In this document: one piece after another, positions 55,604 through 62,046 of the stretch | Layout: every line of letters begins with the position of its first letter | How positions within the stretch are numbered: position 1 is the stretch's first letter | NCBI RefSeq assembly: GCF_000943565.1 | Contig: NZ_JTDW01000018.1 | Location: 1 to 62,046 of the forward strand | Length of the DNA: 62,046 nucleotides | Direction of reading: 5' to 3' | From: Neotamlana sedimentorum | GTDB lineage: Bacteria > Bacteroidota > Bacteroidia > Flavobacteriales > Flavobacteriaceae | Notes under the pieces: generated by a model | What the model saw: only the letters and a program-made list of their open reading frames with translations | Told to the model about the DNA's origin: nothing | Databases searched by the model: none | Program-made: the position numbers and the translations under genes

Positions 55604-57004
55604 ATGAGCTCACAAATACTAAAAATACACCAACAACTGGTAAACAAAGAAATAACTTGCACCGATTTGGTTCAAGAAAAATTGGAGCTTTTAAGCCAAA
55701 ACACTCACAATACTGTAAACAGTTTGCTAAGCGATAAAGCCTTAAAATTGGCTGCAAAAGTAGACAAAAAAATTGCCAAAGGCGAAAACATTGGCCTTTT
55801 AGAAGGCATCCCGTTTGGCATTAAAGATGTTTACATGGTGCAAGGCACAACCACAACGGCAAGTTCTAATTTGCTAAAAAATTACAAATCGGCTTACACG
55901 GCAACAGCCATTCAAAAACTGTTAGATGCCGGCGCCATTCCTTTAGTTAAAGAAAACTGCGATAGTTTTGGCCATGGTTCTTCTAGCGAAAACACCATTT
56001 TTGGTGCTGTAAAAAATGCCGTAAACCCAGAGCTTGTTGGCGGTGGTTCAAGTGGTGGTTCTGCCGTAAATGTTGCTAAAGATTACACTGTATTTTCTAT
56101 TGGTGGCGATACCGGTGGCTCAATTCGTCAACCCGCTGGCTACAACAATATTTATGGGTTAAAACCAACTTATGGGCGCATTTCTCGCTACGGCATTATG
56201 GCCTACGCATCGTCTACAGATTGCGTTGGACCTATCGCAAAATCGGTTGAAGATATCCGCATTGTGCTTAACGTTATGAGCGGAAAGGATTTAAAAGACC
56301 AAACCACTTACGCTTCCGCGGAAATTGATGCAGACACTATAAAAACTTCCGAAGGCATAAAAACCGTAGGATATTTTAAAAACTTTATTGAAAGTGATGC
56401 GATTTCACCTGAAATTAAAGCCGATTTTCTTTCAGCTATCGAAAAAATAAAAGCCAAAGGCATCGAGGTAAAAACTTTAGATTTCTTCGAATCGAATACT
56501 TTGGTTTCGACATATTACACCTTAGCCATGGCCGAAACCGCCTCTAACCTATCGCGTTTAGATGGCACCAACTACGGCAACCGTATTGAAGCCGAAAATT
56601 TAAAAGAAACTTACGCTGTAACACGATCGGAAAATTTTTCTGAAGAAACAAAACGCAGAATTGTTGGTGGCAACCAAGTACTTTCTCAAGGGTTTTCGGA
56701 TGCTATTTATTTAAAAGGCTTAGCACTTCGCGATGCCATTGCGAACAACTTTGAAGACGATTTTAAGAAAGTAGACATAATACTTTCACCAGTTACACCA
56801 AATACACCGCCTAAAATTGGCGATAGCTTAAAAGATCCGCACGCCATGTATTTAAGCGATGCTTACACCGTTGGGTTTAGCCTTGGGCAATTACCAACTT
56901 TAACCGTGCCACAAGGCACAGAAACCGGCTTACAAATTACAGCCGCCAAACAAAACGACGAACTTGTTTTGAAGTTTGCTAACTTCTTAAAAGACACGAT
57001 ATAA
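55604..57004 (+). CDS. gatA: Aspartyl/glutamyl-tRNA amidotransferase subunit A
   Basis: This 466-residue amidase releases ammonia from glutamine for transfer to mischarged Asp-tRNA(Asn) (or Glu-tRNA(Gln)). The amidase-signature triad is visible: Lys in PFGIKDVY, cis-Ser in GGGSSGGSAVN, nucleophile Ser in GGDTGGSIRQPAGYNN. Length is typical. Its stop overlaps the ATG of gatB::aspS (TAATG), so subunits are translated together. It is the second gene of the attenuated operon. Confidence 0.95.
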   Translation: MSSQILKIHQQLVNKEITCTDLVQEKLELLSQNTHNTVNSLLSDKALKLAAKVDKKIAKGENIGLLEGIPFGIKDVYMVQGTTTTASSNLLKNYKSAYTATAIQKLLDAGAIPLVKENCDSFGHGSSSENTIFGAVKNAVNPELVGGGSSGGSAVNVAKDYTVFSIGGDTGGSIRQPAGYNNIYGLKPTYGRISRYGIMAYASSTDCVGPIAKSVEDIRIVLNVMSGKDLKDQTTYASAEIDADTIKTSEGIKTVGYFKNFIESDAISPEIKADFLSAIEKIKAKGIEVKTLDFFESNTLVSTYYTLAMAETASNLSRLDGTNYGNRIEAENLKETYAVTRSENFSEETKRRIVGGNQVLSQGFSDAIYLKGLALRDAIANNFEDDFKKVDIILSPVTPNTPPKIGDSLKDPHAMYLSDAYTVGFSLGQLPTLTVPQGTETGLQITAAKQNDELVLKFANFLKDTI

Positions 57005-60000
57005 TGGAGCTAGAACAATTAAACCAACTTTTAGATAAACACGAGCTAGAACTTGTTATAGGTTTAGAAACTCACGTACGTTTAAACACAAAAACAAAGT
57101 TATTTTGTTCTTGTCCGAACCAAGAAATTGAAACACCAAACCAAAATATTTGCTCGGTTTGCACAGGGCAAATGGGTGTTTTACCAGCCATAAACAAAGA
57201 TGCTGTTACTAAGGCTATTTATTTTGGAAAAGCTGTAGAATCGTCGTTTAAAAACGAGGTTATTTCTTGGGACAGAAAACATTACGAATACCCAGACAAC
57301 CCAAAAAACATACAAATTACGCAGTATCACAACCCGGTAATTCCAGACGGAAAAGTATCGTGTTTTCGTAACGACGGCAGCCAATTTACTGTAAGTTTAA
57401 CGCAAGTACATATCGAGGAAGATGCCGCAAAATTAATGCACGAAAAAAAGGTATCGTTAGTCGATTTTAATAAAGCCGGCGTACCGCTAATTGAAATTGT
57501 TACCGATCCATGTATTCGCCATATCGAAGACGCTTCAACTTACGCGCAATACATTCAACGTATTGTTCAAAATCTAAAAATTTCGGAAGCTAACTTAGAA
57601 AAAGGTGAATTTAAATCGGATGTTTCTGTTTCACTTCGTAAAAAAAACAGCAACGATTTAAACCCACGTACCGAAATAAAAAACTTAAACTCGTTTAAGT
57701 TTATGGTTGATGCTTTAAAAGAAGAAGTTGAAAAACAACTTAATTATTTTATTGAAAACAATGCGTTTAGGCCTGACCAAACCACCGTGCTTTTTGATGC
57801 CGATTTAAAGCAAACTAAAACCATGCGTAAAAAGGAATTCGAGGCCGATTACCGATTTATTTCGGAGCCCGATTTACCTTTTGTAAACATAAAATCGGTT
57901 ATCGAGAGTATCGATGTCGATTTAAGTGCTTTACCTTTTGCTGTAGAATCTATTTTAATTGGCGGCGGCGTTTTACCGCAAGATGCTAAGTTTTTTACAG
58001 CCGATAGTTTACGTTCTGAAACTTTTGTAGCTATAAATAACGCATTGCAAGATCCTTCGTTTGTTGCAAAAACTTTAACCAATAATGTAAAGGCCGAAGA
58101 TTATATTAAAATTGAAAATATTCAAGATTTCATATCTATTTTCAGTTTGTTTAAAGCCGAAAAAGTAACTCCAGTTTTAGCTCAAAACGCGATACAATCG
58201 TTGTTAGGTGATGATAAATTCGATTACAAATCTTATTTTGAAGCGAATACCATTTCCGAAGAAAAAATACAAGATGCTATTGCCAAAGTTATAAGCGAAA
58301 ACGAAGCTATTGCAACCGATATTAAAGCCGGAAACCAAGGAAAAGCAGGGATTTTAGTTGGTAAAGTTATTAGCATAATTGGTAAAGGTGCTTCGGGTAA
58401 AGTAATTCGCGAAGGTATTTTAAAGCAGCTGCAAAGTTCAAAGTTAAAAGTTGAAAGTTCAACAAAGACATCAACTGAACAACCAACAACAACCAACCAA
58501 CAACAGACAGCCAAAGATGAAATTCTCCCAGAAATTCCGCTTGTAATAAAAGATGAATATCGTACACATTTAATCACTGATATTAACGAAGAAAACATTA
58601 ACGCAGAAGTTACTTTTTCTGGCTGGGTTTCTAGTGTGCGCGATCATGGTGAGTTAATGTTTATCGATTTACGCGATTCGAGCACCGAGATTTTCCAAGT
58701 GCGTTTAAGTCGTGAGTCGTTTGCAAATTTAGACGAACTTATTAAATTAAAACCCGAATCTGTAATTACAGTTTCTGGTAAAATTGTACAACGTAAGGAA
58801 GACGATTACAACCCGAGTTTACGTACCGGTAAAATTGAATTAGAAGCCAGCGATTTAGATATTTTAAACCTATCTAGAACCTTGCCTTTCGAAATAAAAC
58901 GCGCTACAAAAACTAACGAAAACGTACGTTTTCAATACAAATATTTAGATCACAGAAATAACGATGTACGTCGCACTATTGTTAATCGCCACAAGGTTAT
59001 AAAATTAATGCGCGACATTTTAGATGATGAAGATTTCTTAGAAATTGAAACGCCAATTTTAAGTGCCGGAACCGATGAAGGCGCCCGTGAATTTATTGTG
59101 CCATCTCGTAAACAAGCCGGTGCATTTTATACTTTACCACAAGCACCACAGCAATTTAAGCAAATGCTAATGGTTAGCGGTTACGAAAAGTATTTCCAGT
59201 TAGCACGTTGTTTTAGAGACGAAGATTCTCGTGGAGACCGCCAACCAGAATTCACGCAGTTGGATATTGAAATGGCCTACGCGAGCATGCAACAAATTAT
59301 AGATTTAAACACTAAAATGTTTAACACTATTGTTAGCAAAATTTATGGTAAAAAATGGATTTTACTTCCGTTTGAAGTGTTAACCTATAAAGAAGCTATG
59401 GATTTTTACGGTTGCGACCGTCCAGATTTACGCTTTGGCTTAAAACTGCAAGACATTACAGATATTGTAAAAGACACGACTTTCCAGGTATTTAGCAAAC
59501 CTATTGAAGATGGCGGTATTGTTAAATGCATAAAAGTATCGGCAGAAGAGCAAGGTAAAAAACGCTTATCTAAAGGACAAATAGAAAAACTTACCACGCT
59601 TGCCCAACAACATGGTTTAGGTGGTTTAGCCTATATTATTGTAAACGAAAACGACTTACAATCGCCTATAATTAAATTTTTAGGTGAAGACATTGCCAGC
59701 AAAATTATTGAAACTACAAATGCACAAGTTGGCGATATCGTATTTTTCTCTGCCGCCGATTATGCTACAGCAAACAAGGCTTTAGACGCGGTTCGTCAAG
59801 AATTAGGAAGCATGTTAAAATTAATTAACCCTAAAGAATTACGACCGGCTTGGGTAATTGATTTCCCAATGTTTGAAAAAACCGATGAAGGCCGTTGGAC
59901 GTTTACCCACAACCCATTCTCGATGCCAGCTGTTTACGACATAGAAAAACACATGAATGGCAAGGAAGAAGAGATAGGAAGTATTATCGCACAGCAATAC

Positions 60001-60342
60001 GATTTAATACTTAACGGTTACGAAATTGGTGGCGGCTCGGTACGTGCGCATAAACCTGAAATTTTAGAAGCTACATACAAAAACATGGGTTATAACAAAG
60101 AAGAAATGCTTAAAAGCGTTGGCACCATGTACAAAGCATTCCATTACGGTGCGCCACCACATGGCGGTATTGCTTGGGGTGTGGATAGATTGATGATGAT
60201 TTTAGAAAAGAAAACCTCAATTCGCGAGGTTATGGCTTTCCCTAAAACTGGTACTAGCGACGATTTATTATTTGGAGCACCTTCCTTACTTTCTGATAAA
60301 AAAGTAGAGGAAATGAATGTTAAAGTGATGCGAAATAAATAA
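57004..60342 (+). CDS. gatB-aspS: GatB-AspRS fusion: amidotransferase subunit B / aspartyl-tRNA synthetase
   Basis: This is an 1112-residue bifunctional protein. Residues 1 to about 475 are GatB: LVIGLETHVRLNTKTKLFCSCPN, VHIEEDAAKLMHE, FNKAGVPLIEIVTDP, and a C-terminal tRNA-binding YqeY-like tail. Residues about 477-515 are a Ser/Thr/Gln/Lys linker. From about 519 (YRTHLITDINEENINAEVTFSGWV) a complete bacterial AspRS follows, with FRDEDSRGDRQPEFTQLDIEM (motif 2), the GAD insertion, and GGIAWGVDRLMMIL (motif 3). VRDHGELMFIDLRD carries His where discriminating E. coli AspRS has Leu, as in non-discriminating enzymes. The fusion would hand Asp-tRNA(Asn) directly to the amidotransferase. A terminator follows. 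Confidence 0.96.
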   Translation: MELEQLNQLLDKHELELVIGLETHVRLNTKTKLFCSCPNQEIETPNQNICSVCTGQMGVLPAINKDAVTKAIYFGKAVESSFKNEVISWDRKHYEYPDNPKNIQITQYHNPVIPDGKVSCFRNDGSQFTVSLTQVHIEEDAAKLMHEKKVSLVDFNKAGVPLIEIVTDPCIRHIEDASTYAQYIQRIVQNLKISEANLEKGEFKSDVSVSLRKKNSNDLNPRTEIKNLNSFKFMVDALKEEVEKQLNYFIENNAFRPDQTTVLFDADLKQTKTMRKKEFEADYRFISEPDLPFVNIKSVIESIDVDLSALPFAVESILIGGGVLPQDAKFFTADSLRSETFVAINNALQDPSFVAKTLTNNVKAEDYIKIENIQDFISIFSLFKAEKVTPVLAQNAIQSLLGDDKFDYKSYFEANTISEEKIQDAIAKVISENEAIATDIKAGNQGKAGILVGKVISIIGKGASGKVIREGILKQLQSSKLKVESSTKTSTEQPTTTNQQQTAKDEILPEIPLVIKDEYRTHLITDINEENINAEVTFSGWVSSVRDHGELMFIDLRDSSTEIFQVRLSRESFANLDELIKLKPESVITVSGKIVQRKEDDYNPSLRTGKIELEASDLDILNLSRTLPFEIKRATKTNENVRFQYKYLDHRNNDVRRTIVNRHKVIKLMRDILDDEDFLEIETPILSAGTDEGAREFIVPSRKQAGAFYTLPQAPQQFKQMLMVSGYEKYFQLARCFRDEDSRGDRQPEFTQLDIEMAYASMQQIIDLNTKMFNTIVSKIYGKKWILLPFEVLTYKEAMDFYGCDRPDLRFGLKLQDITDIVKDTTFQVFSKPIEDGGIVKCIKVSAEEQGKKRLSKGQIEKLTTLAQQHGLGGLAYIIVNENDLQSPIIKFLGEDIASKIIETTNAQVGDIVFFSAADYATANKALDAVRQELGSMLKLINPKELRPAWVIDFPMFEKTDEGRWTFTHNPFSMPAVYDIEKHMNGKEEEIGSIIAQQYDLILNGYEIGGGSVRAHKPEILEATYKNMGYNKEEMLKSVGTMYKAFHYGAPPHGGIAWGVDRLMMILEKKTSIREVMAFPKTGTSDDLLFGAPSLLSDKKVEEMNVKVMRNK

Positions 60343-60363
60343 CAACTTATTTTATTGATTAAG

Positions 60364-60395
60364 AAAATCCTGACAGAAATGTCAGGATTTTTTTT
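60364..60395 (+). terminator. Terminator of the gat operon
   Basis: AAAATCCTGAC and GTCAGGATTTT pair perfectly around AGAAAT, followed by more T. Confidence 0.9.
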
Positions 60396-60495
60396 GTTTT
60401 ATATTTGATTATATTTACAGTACAACTCGAAATACATTTTAATATTATCCTTTGACTTTAGCGGGATATTGGGATTAAATGTTATTTTATGATAA

Positions 60496-60504
60496 GTTGG
60501 CAAC
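60496..60504 (+). repeat. Left GTTGGCAAC boundary repeat of the accessory unit
   Basis: GTTGGCAAC, 31 bases before the PD-(D/E)XK/TOPRIM gene, is the exact reverse complement of GTTGCCAAC at 61873-61881, 12 bases after that gene's stop codon. Confidence 0.55.
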
Positions 60505-60535
60505 AAGCTGAAAAGACGAACATCTAATAAACTAA

Positions 60536-61861
60536 ATGAGTAAACCGAAGCTAAATAACGACCAAATTAAAACGCTCTATAATGAGTTAGTTAATGGCTC
60601 GAAATTTACAGCACAAGAAAGAGGTTACGAATTTGAAAAACTGATTGAAGCAAAACTCACTAACGAAAAACTTGAACCAAGAGCAAGTTATAAACCGAAA
60701 GGAGAACAAGTTGATGGTTCTTTTTTTTGGGAAGGGCAAACTTTTTTATTGGAAGCAAAATGGGTTAAATCGAAAATACCTGCATCAAGTATTTATGCTT
60801 TTAAAGGCAAACTTGATGGTAAATTTCATACTACAAGCGGTATTTACCTATCTGTAAATGGATATTCCAACGATGTTGAAGATGCTTTAAAATTTGGTAA
60901 ATCATTAAATATTTTACTATTTGACACATCTGATATTGACTTGATTTTTAATGGAAATGTAGCATTTTTAGAGGTTTTAAAATTCAAATTAAGAGAAGCT
61001 GGAGATACTGGTAGTTTGAATGTCCCTTATGATTTAAAGAATAAAGCGGAAAAAATTTCCAAAGCAGAAAAATTAGATTTTCTAACAACACAATTATTTG
61101 ATACAAAAACCAAAAAGAGAAGTATCGCAGAAGATTTATTGATTTTTGTTGAAGGTAAAAGTGATATTCAAATTATTGACAATCTATTAAAACCAATCAA
61201 ATTAGACTTTCTTCTCTCTTATAAAATAATTTCATTGGAAGGTGTGAACAATATCAGGCAAATACCTGCTTTACTCAATCTGTATGCAACCTACCATCAA
61301 ACAAAAGCTGTTATTGTCATTTTAGATGACGACCAGGCTACTTTACAAATAAAAGATATTATAGAAAATGTTAGTGAACAGATTGTGAATTCATCTATTC
61401 CTATAAATACCAAATTTTATTTTATTGACGAGCAACTAAAGCAAAAGCTATCAAATGAAATATTAGAAAAAGTAATATTCTCTAAAGGCTATAAAAAACC
61501 AAATCTATACGTAGAATTAGAAAGATTTATGAATGAAATATCTTATGAATATTATGACCCAGAAGTAGATATTCCAAGACATTCTTTGAAATCTAATCTT
61601 CAAAGTGCGGAATGGGATTTTGAAAACAAAGAAATTAGGTTTTCAGACGAATATACAGGTAGAGATTTTAGCATAGATAATCTAGAGGGTTTAATAGAAT
61701 ATCTTAACGAAGAAATGATTAGTGCCGCACAAGGAGAAATGCCTTTGTATATACTAAAACAAACGGACTATTTAGATTACGAAACCGAAGTTAGAGAATA
61801 TCTGTTTGATTACTATAAAGACAAACTCGAAAAACTAAATTGGAATACTGGAGAATTATAG
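60536..61861 (+). CDS. PD-(D/E)XK nuclease-like/TOPRIM protein, putative defence gene
   Basis: This 441-residue cytosolic protein has two recognisable parts. The N-terminal 30-150 region has a Mrr-like restriction fold: GYEFEKLIEAKL (Glu34), VDGSFFWEG (Asp60) and FLLEAKW (Glu73, Lys75), giving E-D-ExK. The region from about 200 looks like an OLD-type TOPRIM domain: LLIFVEGKSD (Glu206, Asp210) and VIVILDDDQA (Asp264-266). TOPRIM plus nuclease modules are frequent in anti-phage proteins (OLD, Gabija, RNase M5-like), but this pairing in one chain is not a named system to me. It is bounded by inverted GTTGGCAAC/GTTGCCAAC words, a long palindrome and an IS end. Confidence 0.72.
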   Translation: MSKPKLNNDQIKTLYNELVNGSKFTAQERGYEFEKLIEAKLTNEKLEPRASYKPKGEQVDGSFFWEGQTFLLEAKWVKSKIPASSIYAFKGKLDGKFHTTSGIYLSVNGYSNDVEDALKFGKSLNILLFDTSDIDLIFNGNVAFLEVLKFKLREAGDTGSLNVPYDLKNKAEKISKAEKLDFLTTQLFDTKTKKRSIAEDLLIFVEGKSDIQIIDNLLKPIKLDFLLSYKIISLEGVNNIRQIPALLNLYATYHQTKAVIVILDDDQATLQIKDIIENVSEQIVNSSIPINTKFYFIDEQLKQKLSNEILEKVIFSKGYKKPNLYVELERFMNEISYEYYDPEVDIPRHSLKSNLQSAEWDFENKEIRFSDEYTGRDFSIDNLEGLIEYLNEEMISAAQGEMPLYILKQTDYLDYETEVREYLFDYYKDKLEKLNWNTGEL

Positions 61862-61872
61862 CGAAAAAGCCA

Positions 61873-62006
61873 GTTGCCAACAATGTATAAAAATAATAGC
61901 GGTTTAATCGCTAAAGCGAGAGTAAGTAAATATAAAAAAGGTCTGGCCTTAACCGAAAAGTTAGTGTGCAAAAATCCGCTACTATTCTTATACTAGACCG
62001 TTGCCA
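61873..62006. repeat. Long imperfect palindrome after the accessory gene (attC-like tail)
   Basis: GTATAAAAATAATAGCGG (61885-61902) pairs with CCGCTACTATTCTTATAC (16 of 18 positions; 61976-61993). The outer edges carry GTTGCCAAC (61873) and GTTGCCA (62000). About 70 bases lie between the arms. Similar TATAA-x-AATA...GCGG / CCGC...TATTxTTATA tails occur after accessory genes in flavobacteria as far as I remember. The 185 bases to the window end hold only this and the IS end. Confidence 0.65.
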
Positions 62007-62030
62007 TCCATTTGAGAAAACGTACTTTCC

Positions 62031-62046
62031 TGAAATAGGTTGACTA
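62031..62046. mobile_element. Terminal inverted repeat of a second IS3-family copy (cut by the window edge)
   Basis: TGAAATAGGTTGACTA begins with TG and matches 14 of 16 positions of the inverted end at 334-349. If it is a left end, the element continues off the right edge in the same orientation as the remnant at 1-349. Confidence 0.68.

Noticed and set aside
60496-62006. Classical integron attC site behind the accessory gene
   Set aside because: The boundary words GTTGCCAAC/GTTGCCA do not fit RYYYAAC...GTTRRRY and no integrase gene is visible. Only a general resemblance to a cassette is claimed.

Overview
The window looks like chromosome from a member of the Flavobacteriaceae (Bacteroidota). 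It is AT-rich, has TAnnTTTG-type promoters, lacks strong Shine-Dalgarno sequences, and carries a fused SecDF, several carboxypeptidase-regulatory-domain outer-membrane receptors, FecR/ECF-sigma signalling, and GSCFA, DUF4230, DUF4136 and DUF5522 proteins. The genus cannot be fixed from the sequence alone (the Olleya/Lacinutrix/Winogradskyella/Algibacter neighbourhood is plausible). No tRNA, rRNA or CRISPR array was seen. Both window ends lie in copies of the same IS3-family element, as expected for an assembly contig that stops at repeats.

Layout. 1-349: internally deleted IS3 transposase and its right terminal repeat. 436-4418 (minus): outer-membrane receptor, lipB with a small membrane protein, and a YqaE/Pmp3 protein. 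4478-10370 (plus): Flavo-1-like RNA, lysS, a hybrid histidine kinase, an outer-membrane protein and a Spy-like protein. 10443-13788 (minus): four-gene run ending in hemL. 13839-16621 (plus): DUF5522, DUF4136 lipoprotein, long aromatic amino acid hydroxylase. 16637-22093 (minus): enoyl-CoA hydratase, DUF4230, GSCFA, alaS. 22248-26479 (plus): M23 peptidase, MerR regulator, LemA/TPM operon, secreted protein. 26487-32825 (minus): receptor, der, AraC regulator, frameshifted MFS transporter. 32988-36342 (plus): AraC regulator and receptor. 36414-38914 (minus): ECF sigma, membrane partner and surface protein. 39266-45201 (minus): secDF and a putative secretion monitor, mdh, DUF6588-like protein. 45316-52652: an ECF sigma/FecR/TonB-receptor locus with its apparent regulon. 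52777-60342: gyrB, then gatC-gatA-gatB::aspS. 60496-62006: a cassette-like unit with a PD-(D/E)XK/TOPRIM protein.

Three regulatory systems stand out. First, the exported protein encoded just upstream of secDF ends in F-x4-I-x6-V-RAGP plus three residues and a stop. This lines up without gaps with the E. coli SecM arrest sequence and suggests a Bacteroidota secretion monitor controlling SecDF. Second, gatC-gatA-gatB::aspS is preceded by a 15-codon leader peptide with nine Asn codons, a stop codon next to an antiterminator arm, and an intrinsic terminator. This is the layout of a transcription attenuator sensing Asn-tRNA(Asn), the product of the enzymes the operon encodes; GatB and a probably non-discriminating AspRS are fused in one polypeptide. 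Third, GTAGGGTAA-N13-TGTCT with identical spacing precedes fecR-TonB receptor, a lipoprotein/metalloprotease/porin cluster and a His/Tyr-rich exported protein, which defines a local ECF-sigma regulon.

All functional calls rest on reading the sequence and on remembered family features. No database search, folding or alignment program was run.
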